Positions 48,812 to 63,200 of a stretch of DNA of 64,000 nucleotides are shown piece after piece. The position numbers were made by a program, and so were the translations under genes. Positions within the stretch are counted from its first letter, which is position 1, and each line of letters starts with the position of its first letter. Below the pieces are notes generated by a model. It did no database searches. It was not told the DNA's origin and was given only the letters and a program-made list of their open reading frames with translations. Source of the DNA: Leucaena leucocephala (taxonomy: Eukaryota > Streptophyta > Magnoliopsida > Fabales > Fabaceae); NCBI GenBank assembly GCA_037074615.1, contig CM073558.1, positions 8,432,001 through 8,496,000 on the forward strand, read 5' to 3'.

Positions 48812-50493
48812 AAAATGTCACATCCTTATTTTCAACCTCAATTATACTCATTCATAAGTTATTGGAACCAATTACATAGCCTTTAGCTTTTAAAAATATC
48901 CATTTTCAAAAGAATTGCTCTTGGGGGGTATTGTTCACTTTTACTGTTCATTTGGTAATTCCAGAACATGTACCCTTTTTTCAAAATTCATAATTAAATG
49001 TAGAAAAATTGAACGAGTTGGTTCCAATTTCTAAAAAAATCTCTTTCATTGAACTTTGAGGGAAAAATATAAAACTGAAGTTCCATTGTCCCAATGAAAT
49101 CAGTTTATTCATTCAAAAACACTGCTCATTTGATAAAATCTGGAAGTTCTAGTTTCTATGACTTAAATTCAAAAATTCATTTCTCTTTCGTTTCTTGTCC
49201 AAATGAACTGTGTTACCTATGGATTTAAAGCTCTAGACGTCCTCCTTAATCTCACCAAATTTCACGGAAAATATCGTTCATTTACTATACAAAATTCATA
49301 TCGGAACATTACTTCCTCTAGCTGCTTAATTTATCTCTATTCCAGATCTTAACACCAACTTAGAAAACTCATAGTAATTCGAATTCTTAACCAATTGAGG
49401 AGTTCTTGGTGTTCATTTAAATCTCTGTATCTTAAATATTATCATACCAAATTTCAGGTTTAAACTTGTTGATTAAGGCATCATAATCACCGTCACACCA
49501 TCACGGCCTTAGAACACAGTTACAGAATCATACATCATACATACTATCATATTCTTCCATAGTGTCATGTCAGAATATAACTTATTATACAAGTTCACCC
49601 ATGCATGTTTACCCTTTTTCCTTGTGAAGATCCAGCACCTATAACATAGTTATGCATATGGAAGGAATGAGATTTCATGGAAATCCCAATAGCAAGGCAT
49701 ACAAACTATAATATCATGCATGATTAATGGAATGCTTAACATGTTATCATGAGATAGGAGCTACTTCATAATGATACATAAGCAAACTCTAACATTCATA
49801 TTGTCATGACATAACTTTCAAGGAGTTGCAATCATTCATACTTCATCATCAACATGATGACACAATCTCATGCTCAACCAAAAACCATAATCAACAAGTA
49901 AGCAAACAATTAAACAAACATGAAACTATAGTTAGGTATTCTTGCTACCTCTTAGCTACACTTGTCAAAGCCTTCTTGAGATGATTTCCTTCCTTAAAAA
50001 ATGTCAAAACCTAGCCATTACAAAGTAGTATCAAGTTATAACTCAACTTGAACACAAAACCAAGACTAGGTTTTCACTAGTTTCCATTCTTTCTCTATTT
50101 TATGTTTCATACTTCTATCTTTTCAAAATAAATTCTCATGGTTCATTTCGACAAAATTTTTCATTTAGAATCCAAATATGTAGCTAGAATTTTCAAACTC
50201 AAATCACATCATAAGCTGTTGTTCCAAACCGAAGAAACGCCCTTGTTTTCCAAAAATTCACATTTTGATTCCAATGTTTCCAATACTTGTTCTCCTACTT
50301 TATCCCCAAAAAATTTTCCATTTTAAACTCATTGGAAGTATCAAAATTATCAAATTCTAACATATGAACAGTGTCAAATATAGTAGCAACCATGAACACA
50401 AACTTCTAACCTCATGCATACTTGGATTCTCAATCTTATACCATTTTATTCTAGCTTGTTTTAGCTTATTTAGACTATCCATAACATAAAACT

Positions 50494-53290
50494 TGCAGAG
50501 TCCTTCTTGGGACTACATAAGGTATCTCAGACGTAAGTTTTACGCACTAGCCTCTCGACTGCAATACAACCTCCCGGTGGCAAAGCCAGTTGGTTATGTC
50601 GGGGTAAGAGCCAACGCTTCGTCCCACTCTCACGCAGTGAGAACCCTGGATCATGGTGAAAAATCTTAGCCATCTCATAACTTGCTCTGATACCAAAATG
50701 TAACATCCTCATTTTCTTATATCTTAGGGACCATTCAGTAGCATTTGGAACCACTTCTAGGGCCATTGAAGTCAAATCATACAATCTGGAATTTTACTCC
50801 TAGCGAGTACTGTTCATTGTGTAAATTCTAGCGGAGTGACCTGACTTCAAAAAATCATAACTAATTCTAGAAAAATTAAAATGAAGAGGTTCAAATTTCT
50901 AAACGAAACTAACTTAATGCTCTTTTAGGAAAAAATAACTTGTTAACTACAACTTGACCAAGTCAACATCAGAAAATATCTAAAGTTTACTATTCATCTA
51001 GCATTTTTCCCTAATTCTAGTATCTCTGGTCCCAACTTTGATAAATCATATCTTTATGTGTAGATATCCAAATGAGACGTTCTATATATCAAATCGAAGC
51101 GTGGCATGTCTGATATTTACTAGAAAAATATCATACATTTATTCAATCATTTACTATTTATAATTATAGCTCAAATGTCACTGCCTCCATCACGAGTTAC
51201 TGTTCATAGTGACAATTTCCAGTAATTATACATACATGAATCACATATCAATCATGCTAAGCAATTAACATATCTTTATGCATCTTTATCTCCTCCATCT
51301 TTAGAAGACCTGTTGTAATTTGATTGATATGGAAGGGGTGAGATTGCTGGGGAAATCTCAGTAGTAAACAGTACTAAACAATGCATACATTAATGTGAAT
51401 ACTTATGCTTGCTTGTGAAAGTGTTAGCATTGCATAATGTGCATGCTTCCATGTTACATATGAAATACAATTGGCCAAAGTAATCATAGGAACAGAGCTT
51501 CATACATAAGCACATGTTCAACCCAATTCAACAAAGCCATATCACATCAAGCATAACATTCAATGCATACAAGTTTTAGGATTAGTTTACTACCTAACAT
51601 GTAGCCTTTCCTTCTAGCTCTTAGCTTTGTTTCTAAGGTCTCTTCTTTTCATAGGTCAGAGCCTATACATAGCATAATAATATCTTCATTATTACTCTAT
51701 CAATATAGCTCTATTTAACTCATGCATAGCTAGGGGTAATATCCTTACTCTGACATTCCTCTAACTTTCTTTCTATCTATAGCTAACTTTATTAATAGAG
51801 ATATTTCTATATTCTAATTACTAAGAGCAATCATATAATTTATTAGAGCAGGGACTAGATAAATTTCTTACCTCATTCCTAAGCTTTGCCCAGTCCCTCA
51901 GCTCCTTAGACTACTCCTGGCTCCACCAAAACTCCTTCCTTTCTTTCGTTTCTTTCTTTCCTTCTCTCTTTCTCTCTTCTTTCTCTTGCCAAATCTGTGG
52001 TGTGCCTTGAAATGGTAGGGGAGTGGCCTATTTATGGGTGAGAGGAGGTGGAATGAATGGTCCAGATTGATTCGCGATGAATGGCTCAGATTGCTTGCTT
52101 CCTCAATAAGCTTTGCCTGCATCATCACGATGACATCACCCTCCCTGATGACTCACCATTCATGACATCATCCAAGACACCTCAGGTATATATGTGGTGC
52201 AATGGTGGGGCCCTTAGGACACCTCACTAGCTAACTCAGCCTTTCCAGAGAGTTCTAGAGTCTTTTCCCTAAATGGACGGCTGAGATCGTGCCACGTGTC
52301 CTCTTGCTTTTTCCCTTTTATTGTAGTCATGCCATGTGTCCTTTGCTTTTACTCTTTTACTGTAATCATGCCATGTGGCGCATTGTGAGCCCCATTTATG
52401 TCCCCTCATGATTCCAGATCACTTTACCCAGTTCTATCTTGAACTTGGTCACTTTACTTTTTTGAAAAAGCACTAAAATAATATTTTAATGCCTCTTGGG
52501 TCCATATTACTCTTGGGCTACGTTCTTGGGCCTTGGATTGTCATCTTGGGTTTCTAACCTAGCCCAAATACTCTGGTGGCTAGATTCCCAAGAAACATCC
52601 TTAGTAAATTACCATAATACCCTTAGTTCCTTTTTAGTACTTATAGGAGCACTGTTATCTTTCAATACCTTACCAGAGTATCTCTTGACCCTGGTTAGCT
52701 ATCCATATACCCTTTATTGACTGTCTCACCTTAGTCAAATGATCATAACACCCTTTTTCTGACTCTAAATCAAGGACACAACATAGTGGCATATCTTCAG
52801 TGGCAGTTTTGTAATTCTTCATTTTTCTCGGTCTTTATTAGCCCTGGCCCACATACTTATCTAAAAATATCATTGGGCCTATAAGGTTATATTTTGGACC
52901 CTCTGTATGATCCCCTATCTTCATGGGCTCAATTCCCGAGAAATTTCCCCAAAACCTATTTATCGGGTATTTTAATCCACTATAAATTCTATAGTAAATT
53001 CTACAGAACTCCTTTTTGAGCTCTGTCAGTTTTAGAAATTCTTATATTAATTATAGGAATTTACTACCATATTTCATCTGATTCTAAGGTCTAGAGAATA
53101 CTGTATTAATTTTCCTTCTCTTCAGAAATTAATATAAATCTTTCAAGACCTCATAATAAAACTTTGTGTTGCATCAAACTGATCAGCATCATTTTCTCTA
53201 TTTATTGAGACCTCTGCTCAATAGGATCTAGTAGCATCCCTTTTTTAGGATATATACTGGGCTTCTAAGCCTAAAAATTGGGATATGACA
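50494..53290 (-). mobile_element. Truncated Y element: LTR + primer site + 205 bp, TSD AAACT
   Basis: The minus strand starts TGTCATATCCC at 53290. The Y LTR ends TGTTACA at 50699, a perfect primer site follows, and the insertion stops at GGACTCTGCA (50494). The duplication is perfect: AAACT at 50489-50493 and 53291-53295. The empty site is at 61895-61910 ('cataaaactcatatcc'). The 3' end is therefore not an LTR end, though it does finish in CA. The last 205 bp are GC-richer and better preserved than the surroundings. The 85-residue open frame there shows no known domain. Confidence 0.85.
50684..50695 (-). other. Primer-binding site of the truncated Y element
   Basis: GCTCTGATACCA is the exact complement of TGGTATCAGAGC. 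Confidence 0.85.
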
Positions 53291-54769
53291 AAACTCATAT
53301 TATAACCATATATGGAAAGCACTTCCAGCAGCAACCACAAGGGAAATATGGCACAAAAACCCCTTAAAATTAAGAGCTAACTTGCTAGAACAAAGCTCAA
53401 GGACAAGGGAGATGGTTACCTTACTTTGTGCTCCAAGTTGCGTGCTTCTTTCTTGGTTGAATGGAAATTTTGCAAGAGTTTTCCCTAGGGTTCCCAAAGC
53501 TTTTGAAACCAATCTGAAATAGAGAAACCAATCTAGTGGTCCATATTCATTCTTAAACCAATCTTGCCCTAGAAGCCTTAGCATTTTCATCATGTATGAC
53601 ATAATTAGGGCCATGTTTGGCTAGAACAAGTAAAATATACTGATAGGAAAAAGTTCAGTCCAATCCGGTACTGATCGGAGCAGTTTCACAAAAACTAGAG
53701 TATTTTCTATTCCTAATTTTTATAATATTCTAAGATATGTATTATGTCCTAGAAACCAGTGTCTAGGTTTCTCATACCATTCAAATTGTTAGACTGAGTA
53801 TTTATCTACCATCCATCCCTCAGGAAATGACCAAAATACCCTTGGTGTCCTTTCTTGCACTATATTAACCCTAAGGGCATAATTGTCATTTCACCCCTCT
53901 TTGTACTACCTCAGGGCATATACTGGCTCTAACTAATCATATTTATACTATATCCCATATTTTTCGCATGTTCAGAATGACCAAAATGCCCTCCAGCCAT
54001 TATTGGTATAATATAGTCATCTAGGGGCATTTCATAATTTCGCAACTTTCTGCACATTTGCCCATTCTACTGATGAAATGATATCATGGGTTTTGGGCCC
54101 TCCTTGGCATCATCATAGTCCCATATATGAGGTTATCTTAGCTCATTCTATCCAGGCTTACCTACTGCCAAGTTATATAATCGGATCACGGGTATTCTCA
54201 AACTCCCTTCAAAATTCACTAATATGTGGATAACTTTTCATACAATGCTCCTGCCGGGGTTCTGTCAAATTCATGACATCTGATGTCATGGGGCACACCT
54301 TCTTGTAAATTTTTCACTCATACTTGAGGTCCATGAGACCTGATAAAAGTTTAGATAACTTTTAGACTATCAGATAAATATCCACTATCTGGAACCCTAT
54401 TAAAATTTCTATATTATGCTAGATTAACCAGCATAACTTTCTCTATTCACTGATAAAATATGGGACTCGAATACTTCTAGGCAGTTCTAAGCCTTTTATG
54501 GCTGATTTTTTCTATAATTACATTTAGGTCCCTGACTTTTTACTTAATTATATTTAGGTCCCTAAACTTATAGAAATTACCACTTTTGGGCCAACTTTTG
54601 TTTCTACTTTAACTTTTGGCCTCCAACATTTTCTGATTTTCGTTTAGGTCCCTCTCTTCCTTCAAGACTCATTTAACCTTTATTATTTCCTCTGATCATC
54701 GTCATAATCCTTTCCAAACCTCTTTCCACTATCAATATTATACAGATAAGGAAAAGTTAGGATATGACA

Positions 54770-54786
54770 TTTCTACCCCCTTAAAA
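54770..54786 (-). other. Polypurine tract, X array
   Basis: On the minus strand TTTTAAGGGGGTAGAAA immediately precedes the LTR start at 54769. It corresponds to the tract at 36801-36814. Confidence 0.8.
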
Positions 54787-57700
54787 TAAATTTTATCCTT
54801 AAAATTTACTTAGCATCTCAGTCAATAATCTTGGATATACATCCTTGTCTTCTTTATGACTAAGGATTAGGGTATTTACCTATTATCTTCAATTTTGACA
54901 TCTTAGTGAAGTACTTTCCATGTCCTAAGATCTTCATATCTTTACTATGATCATTCTCTTGTTATGAATCAACTCAATCAGAGTTGAACTTTACTTCATT
55001 CTATTACTTACTCACTTTCTATGTATCTATTTGCACATGGACTTCTCACCATACTAAACTTGTGAGTAGTATCCATTTCTTTCATATTAAACTCTCTCAT
55101 ATTCTACTCTATTCTGGAGTTTCTATTAACAACTCATCATACTTCTTAGTGGAATCACGTATTGCTCATCTAGGTTTCTAGCGGAATTCTCTGAACATCC
55201 GCAAAACTTCAATTTTTATTTTCGTATCATCATATTTCTGTTCTTCTTATCATCTTTATTAACTCGTCATAATACAGAAATAGAACTTATGTCACTATTC
55301 TTTCTTTCTTTACTTTACTACGAGATAGGAGCACATACTCTAACATGCATAATGCCTAGCCAACATACTGTAAAACTACATACCTGCCTATGAATGCAAA
55401 GGTCTAATATCGAAGCTCAAGTATTCCTTTTCTTAATATGCGCATCTCTAACACTCGGAGCTTGCACATCTCTAACATTTGGAGCTTTAGCATATTTTAT
55501 AAACATAACATAATGCCTGGCATTTAATGCAAGGAGTGAAAGCTCTCACTTGCTATTTTATTTGTAACATAATACGTAAACATATCATTCCTTTTAAAAA
55601 GAAAGCCTCTCTTTTTGTTTACAAAGCTAGCTATAAAGCCACTTCTCAATACATATTTCTCATTATATACTTTTCATAGCATATATCATTATGTATCTTT
55701 TATGCCGTATTATGGCATATCTGGCCAATTCTGGCTATATTATGGTCTATCTTGTCTTGTCATAATGCATTCTTAAATACCATAAGGCTAACATTCTCTT
55801 TAACTTAGGACTTCGCTAGCTTTTAAGAAAATTCTTCTAAATATTTCCTTTCAAATTCATTTAAGTTAGACTTGACATAAGGGTTCTAGCCTCTTACTAT
55901 TCATAACCCTTTTTTCTAACTTTTCATAACTTTTTCTAACATCTTACATAACTTTGTGCATATATGATAAACTTCTGTGGCATTTACATCCTTTTCATCA
56001 CTTCCCAGGGGGTCACCCATCCTTGGGCTACTCTTGCTTGAGCACGCTTAACTGACAAGTACAGATATAAATCTGAAGTACTGCTGCTAACAAGCTTCGA
56101 TCCTGGTACTTTACTATCTTAGACCCTTCTTATACTATCTCTCTTGGGTCTATCTGGCATACTAATCTCTCTATCCTCATCTGGAGGATCTATAGGTCTC
56201 TTATTCTTATTCTCTACATTCTTAGCATAGGGATCTCTTTTTGACCCATTCTCATATCTTATAAGATATTCTCATAAATCTTTAGTACTTAGAGTTAATT
56301 AAATTAACTTTGATCACTTAGTTCCTATTGCGTGTAAGAAGATTCTGAGTTCAGTCCCTAATAGTAATAAGGTTGTCTAAAATTAACATCATGGGTACTC
56401 TCTCTGTTATGAGTTAACTGACTTGTAAAGCTTCTATACCTTAATATTTTCCTTGGTATTCATCCTTCCAAAGAAATAATGTACTTATGGCTTATTACTT
56501 TCTTTCTCTAGGCTTGGTCTACAATGACCCTCAGGATCTACTGCTATCAACTGTAAGCCTTCTCAGGATCTAACTACGACCCTATGAGCCATGCTAGGAT
56601 CTAACTGCAATCCTTCGGAATCTATTGTGATTCCGTTGTACTGTATTCTTATCTCTAGAAGACTTAAACTAACGGACAAAGTTACAAGGTTAATCACTTC
56701 CGTATAGTTGTTAACTCAACAAATAATTCCCCAAAAATGATCACGAAAGCAATATTATCTATTAGGACTTTACTCATTTTCTCTATCACATAGGAATTTC
56801 ATATATCCTTCCCTTTTTTTCATAACTTGACTATGTCCATTATTGTAGAGAGCTACAAAGGCTTTACCATGCACATATCTATCATAATCTGTTAATCTCT
56901 AGGCTTTATATCAAGAGCAATCTGACTCTATTGCAAGAGCAATATAGCTTTATTACAAAAATACTGCCCCTCACAAAGCTACATTATCTTTCATAAATGC
57001 TTCTCATTTTATTTCATATATCTTATCCCTACCAAAGGGGTATGCCTTGAGTACTGTAACAATTTCACTATTAATCAATGAGATTAACCATCATTGTTTG
57101 ATCATAAATTCTCATTCTATTCTTTGAACATTAACTTGCTAACTATCTTTTTTATCACTTTGCTATTATCTTTCTATTTCTTTATCATTAACAAGTTGAA
57201 TTATTTAATTGTATGTCGTATGGCATAGGAGCAACATAACTTTCTCATATGGTATACTCTACCCTGTATGTACTGTGTGAGGGGAGTATTCATTTATCAT
57301 AGTATATACTAACATGCGTGTCATCATCTGACAACTGCGAGAAGATGTAACTATTCATCATAACATATGGCAACATAAGCCATATCATCATCACATAAAT
57401 CTGATCAACCATCCCCATACTCCTATTGCAATTAAACAATTAACTAGGTAAACCTTAAATAACTCTGTCCCTTTATCACTTTAACAACCAGGTTCTGATC
57501 ATCTATTCAGGAACCTGAGTCATTTACTTGTCTCGCTTAGGCTACCACGTTACCCTCTTACTAGGTGTAGACTCAACCCTTCTTTACACTTTCTTACATA
57601 GGAAATAAGGGAGTCACTTTATTTTTGAATCTGTGGCTACCTTACTTTCTTTAGACATTATAAACTTCTTTTTCCCATATTGCATACATCCTTTTCTACT

Positions 57701-60219
57701 AATCCTTAAGAAATTTCTGAGATGATTTTATCTTCAGCCTACATCTCCAATATCCTATTCATTCATTTAGGAATATGAGATAGCTTATTATATCAGGCTA
57801 TTTTACATTACTAGGATATATTCATTTTATCATAACATCTTTCATTGCCTATAAGACTTTTGTGTCCCTAGCCTGAAGGATTTATGTGTCCTTGGCCTTA
57901 TTGTAATCAATAACTAAGTCAGCTATTTTCTGGCAGCTAACTAAGGAAGGGTCTAGCTTACATCTCTATGCCATTCATACTTTTAAGTTTTTCCCTTATC
58001 CTCCTGGATTACTAACACGCGAGAAAGTATCTCTCATTAAGCCTCAATGTTTTTGTGGATAAATTTGGCTAAGTATTCGTCAAAGGGTTTCTTTTTCCTT
58101 TGCACTAACCCTTAGCCTTAGCTTATCTCCATCTCGTATAGAGTAACTTCTGTATCTCTCTACTATCTCTATTTTTTTTGTCTGTCAGTCTCAGTCTATT
58201 CTAGACTAGACTGTGGTTCTTTTCTGGTTTATCACTAGATCCTGACTAACCTAAGTTACTTGGATCTCATTCATAATCTAGCATTATTACTTTTATTCTC
58301 TAGGGTACTCTACCCTAGGTGTGCTAGGTTACTGTCTCTTCATGATGGGATCCTTATGTTTTGGGAACATGAACTCTTTATCTATTGGTCGCCCCAACTT
58401 TAACCTTAACCACATGCTAGGTTTATTTCTAGGCAAGTCTCAATCTAACTTTAATTCTTTCATAATGTAGATCTACTCTTAATGATCATATGGAGGATCT
58501 ATTTCAAACATATTCTTAAATTGATCTTTTGTATCCCAATACCTCATACTGTTTAGCTTGCCTGCACATTGAGCTAAACCTCTGACTGATAAACTTCAGT
58601 GAGGTCATCATCTTCATTCTTATCATCAGGTCTCTGTGCATTATAGTCACAACCTAGGTGCTAGCTAGTCATGATTCATATCCTTTGTAAACTTTAGTCA
58701 CTGCCATCTCCCCATACTTGTCATAACTTAACAGCTATGTGTTCTTCAGTTGTGACCTTAGGTTATCTTCTTTCATGGCTTGTTTTTCTTATACATTAGT
58801 CGTGTCCTATAGCTTAGACTTATCGCGACTTAACTTGTCTGGAACTTCTAGTTGCGACCTAAACTACTTCATATCGTGGTCTCATAGCTTTCTCTAAATA
58901 GTCACGTCTAATGGTTTTGAATTTGATGAATTTGAGTTAATTAAAACTCATTCATATCTATATATCATAATCACATCAAAGGGGGAACATATTCACATAA
59001 ATGTTCAACCAACTATTATTTATTTTACATCATATTAGAACTCATATTTCATGTCACCATAACATATGTACATACATATCAATCACATACTAGGGGTATA
59101 TTATAACTGTCATACGTCTATGTATTTACTTTACACCTTACATATTTACATTGCCCCTAATCTCTTTTTACATTATTTTATAAGGAATCATAGACTTCTA
59201 CATACAGAACTACCACCTCTGTATATCAACTGGCAGATCATTTGCCAAAAACTTCACTTAGCTCTATGTGCCCTGTAGGGGTATATGGCAATATCTGAGT
59301 TACTACCTTCTTATGCAGTCTGTTAGAGCATAGACTTGCTTTAGGTTAAGGCCCTCTATCGTATATCTGCTTATCATCCCTACTACAATATTGAGAAATT
59401 GTAGATTTAATCTCTACTCCTGTCCATCCCTTGACCTAGATTGAGTAATTCACTCTCCACAGCGACTGTTATGGTCAACATTAACCGACTTTAGCAAAGA
59501 AGACTGGGCTTTACTAGAACCAGGAACATCACACTGATCTTTCTCTATAAAATCACATATTACTAGACTTTGAGAATGGACAAGAACTATTACAAACTCT
59601 AACTGGATGTCTGAATAAAATCACATATTCCTAGACTTATCTTAAATCTATCCTCAAACTCTGGCAAAGGAGGAATAATATCTAGTCTACCCATAATCTA
59701 GTACCAGTACTAAGCTTCCTCAGTCATAACCTGTCCTCTCATCGGAGGGATAAAGCTTACATCAGGGTTAGAGGGCACTCCAAGAAACTCATACTGTATA
59801 GAGTCACTAGACTCAACATTATTTGGTACCTACATAGTTTCAAGGTAAATCTCTACATAACCTCCAACTATAGGTTTGATTCTACAGAAACATCTATGGG
59901 ATGCTCTACTGTAGACTTCCCTAATTGATTCCCTATACTATCCTCATTACCTGAGGGATGATCAAAACCTGGATATACATTATATCATCACTGGCCAGAG
60001 GTCTCCCTTATTAATTGCTTTATTAACTAAGGCCTCTAACTTAACTTCATAAAACCCCATATCTACTCCTGCATTATTTTCTTAGTTAAGCAATACTAAC
60101 TATCCCAACACATACCCTCACATAACAAAATACTTACTATTTAAGGTTAGGGTATGGGAATAATCTCATATCAGTTTATAAATAATATATTCAGAGCATT
60201 TCTTAAGCAATAATCCTTT
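54787..60219 (-). mobile_element. Complete X internal region, minus strand, no gag-pol seen
   Basis: About 5.45 kb from polypurine tract to primer site, uninterrupted. It is collinear with 28463-36814 and holds the empty site for the family-A insertion (about 56285-56315). I found none of the gag, protease, RT, RNase H or integrase motifs. It contains the 5S-like fragment (56000-56075), a decayed GGTCGTGAC cluster (58640-58890) and AT-rich decayed sequence. A 70-residue frame at 59066-59278 matches nothing I recognise. Confidence 0.65.
56000..56075 (-). repeat. 5S rRNA-like fragment, minus-strand copy
   Basis: The better-preserved copy. On the minus strand, AGTTAAGCGTGCTC then AAGAGTAGCCCAAGGATGGG then TGACCCCCTGGGAAGT, so the A-box-like and C-box-like parts of plant 5S rDNA are easily recognised. 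Upstream 'agatttatatctgtacttgtc' aligns loosely with GGATCCCATCAGAACTCCGA of 5S. It lies about 1.25 kb upstream of the 3' LTR, as in the forward copy. Confidence 0.8.
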
Positions 60220-60231
60220 GCTCTGATACTA
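60220..60231 (-). other. Primer-binding site, X array
   Basis: GCTCTGATACTA, complement of TAGTATCAGAGC, is an initiator-Met site with one change, next to the LTR end at 60235. Confidence 0.75.
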
Positions 60232-60234
60232 AAA

Positions 60235-63200
60235 TGTCACATCCTTATTTTCAACCTCAATTATACTCATTCATAAGTTATTGGAACCAATTACATAGCC
60301 TTTAGCTTTCAAAACATCCATTTTCAAAAGAATTGCTCTTGGGGTACTATTCACTTTTACTGTTCATTAGGTAATTTCAGAACATGTACTATTTTTTCAA
60401 AATTCATAATTAAATGTAGAAAAATTGAAATGAGTTAGTTCCAATTTCTAACGAAATCTCTTTCATTGAACTTTGAGGGAAAAATATAAAACTGAAGTTC
60501 CATTGTCCCAATGAAATCACATTATTCGTTGAAAAACACTGTTTATTTGATAAAATCTGTAAGTTCTAGTTTCTGTGGCTTAAATTCAAAAATTCATTTC
60601 TCTTTTGTTTCTTGTCCAAATGAACCGTGTTACGTATGGATTTAAAGCTCTATAGGTCCTATTTAATCTCACAAAATTTCACAAAAAAAATTGTTCATTT
60701 ACTATACAAAATTCACGTCATAACGTTACTACCTCTGGTTGTTTAATTTATTTCTATTCCAGATCTTAACTCCAACTTAGAAAACTCATAGTAATTCGAA
60801 TTCTTAACCAATTGGGCATTCTTAGTGTTCATTTAAATCTTTGTATCTTAACTATTATCGTACCAAATTTTATGTTTAAACTCATTGATTAAGGTATCAT
60901 AATCATTATAACACCATCATAGCCTCAGAACACAATTACAGAATCATACATCATACGTACTATCATATTCTTACATAGTGTCAGGTAAGCAATGTAACTT
61001 ATTATACAAGTTCACCCATGCATGTTTACCCTTTTTCCTTGTGAATATCCAGCACTATAACATGGCTATGCATATAGAAGGAATGAGATTTCATGGAAAT
61101 CCCAATAGCAAGGCATATAAACTATAATATCATGCATGATTAATGGAATACTGAAGATGTTATCATGAGATGGGAGCTACTTCATAATGGTACATAAGCA
61201 AACTCTAACATTCATATTGTCATGACATAACTTTCAAGGAGTTGCAATCATTCATACTTCATCATCAACATGATGACACAATCTCATGCTCAACCAAAAA
61301 CCATAATCAACAAGCAAGCAAACAATTAAACAAACATGAAACTATAGTTAGGTATTCTTGCTACCTCTTAGCTACCCTTGTCAAAGCCTTCTTGAGATGA
61401 TTTCCTTCCTTAAAAAATGTCAAAACCTAGCCATTACAAAGTAGTATCAAGTTATAACTCAACTTGAACACAAAACCAAGACTAGGTTTTAACTAGTTTT
61501 CATTCTTTCTCTATTTTATGTTTCATACTTCCATCTTTTCAAAATAAATTCTCATGGTTCATTTCCACATAATTTTTCATTTAGAATCCAAATATGAAGC
61601 TAGAATTTTCAAACTCAAATCACATCATAAGCTGCTGTGCCAAACTGAAGCAATACCCGTGTTTTCCAAAAATTCACATTTTGATTCCAATGCTTCCAAT
61701 ACTTGTTCTCCTACTTTATCCCCACACAATTTTCCATTTTAAACTCATTGGAAGCATCAAAATCATGAAATTCCAACATATAAACAGTTTAACCTATAGT
61801 AGCAGCCATGAACTCAAACTTTTAACCTCATGCATACTTGGATTCCCAAGCTTATACCACTAGATTCTAGCTTATTTTAGCTTATCTAAACTATCCATAA
61901 CATAAAACTCATATCCTAACCATATATGGACAGTACTTCCAGGAGCAACCACAAGGGAAATTTGGCTCAAAAACCCCTTAAAATCAAGAGCTAGCTTACT
62001 AGAACAAAGCGCAAGAACAAGGGAGATGATTACCTTACTTTGTGCTCCAAGTTCTGTGCTTCTTTCTTGGTTGAAAGGAAATTTTGCAAGAGTTTTCCCT
62101 AGGGTTCCCAAATATTCCAAAACCAAACTAAAATGAGGGTTATTTATAGAGAAATTTGGGTGGAAATGGATAGTCAAGATTGATTTGGTTACTATTTGAT
62201 CTAGTGGTCCATATTCATTCTTAAATCAATGTTGCCCTAGAAGACTTAGTATTTTTGTCATGCATGACATCATTAGGGCCATGTTTGGCTAGAAAAAGTA
62301 AAATATACTGATAAGAAAAATTATAGTCCAGTTTGGTACTGATTGGAGTAGTTTCACAAAAACCAGCCTATTTTCTATTCTTAATTTTTATAATATTCTA
62401 GGATATGTATTATGTCCTGGAAACCAGTGTCTAGGTTCCTCATAAAATTGACATTGTTAGACTGAGTATTTATCTACAATTCATCCCTTAGGAAATGACC
62501 AAAATACCCTTGGCATCCTTTCTTGCACTATATTAACCGTAAAGGCATAATTATCATTTTACCCCTATTTGTACTGTCTCAGGGTATATACTGGCTATAA
62601 CTAATCATATTTATACTATATCCCACATTTTTGGCATGTCTAGAATGACCAAAATGCCCTCCAGCCATTACTGGCACAATATAGTCATCCAGAGGCATTT
62701 TTATAATTTCGCACCTTTCTTGCATACTGACCCCTTCTACTGATGAATTGATATCATGGGTTTTGGGCCCTCCTTGGCATCATCATAGGCCCATATATGA
62801 GGTCATATGAGCTCATTCTATCCAGGTTTACCTACTGCTAAGTTCCATAATCGGATCATGGGTGTTCTCAAACTCCCTTCAAAATTCACTAATATGGGGA
62901 TAACTTTTCATATAGAGCTCTTTCCAGGGTTTTATCATATTGATGACATCTGATGTTATGGGGCACACCTTCCTGTAACCTTTCCACTTATACCTAAGGT
63001 CAATGAGATTTGATAAAATTTTAGATAACTTTCAGACTATCAGATAAGTATCCACTATCTGGAACCCTATTAAAATTTCTATATTATCCTTGATTAACCA
63101 GCATAACTTTCTCTATTTACTGATAAAATATGGGACTCGAATACTTCTAGGCAGTTCTAAGCCTTTTCTAGCTGATCTTTTCTATAATTACATTTAGGTC

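Larger units (their letters stand above)
46040..48815 (-). mobile_element. Partial X internal region, minus strand
   Basis: The first roughly 860 bp after the primer site, split by the Angela solo LTR 46765-48669. It matches 59374-60234 almost base for base, except for a short internal duplication near 59600. It has no coding capacity that I can see. Confidence 0.75.
48816..54769 (-). repeat. Middle LTR of the X array, minus strand
   Basis: Minus-strand start TGTCATATCCTAAC at 54769 and end GGATGTGACA at 48816. It is about 3.15 kb after removing the nested insertion 50494-53290. It serves as the 3' LTR for the internal region 54770-60234 and as the 5' LTR for the internal region 46040-48815. 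Confidence 0.82.

Noticed and set aside
50527..50784. 85-residue minus-strand frame with better base composition than its surroundings
   Set aside because: It spans the LTR end and primer site of the truncated Y element, so it cannot be an independent gene; no known domain.
61872..62177. 101-residue minus-strand frame in an LTR, with a similar one at 53300-53614
   Set aside because: Both are at the same place in X LTRs, just after the TATA motif, and have no known domain. The frame is broken in other X copies, so I treat it as chance.
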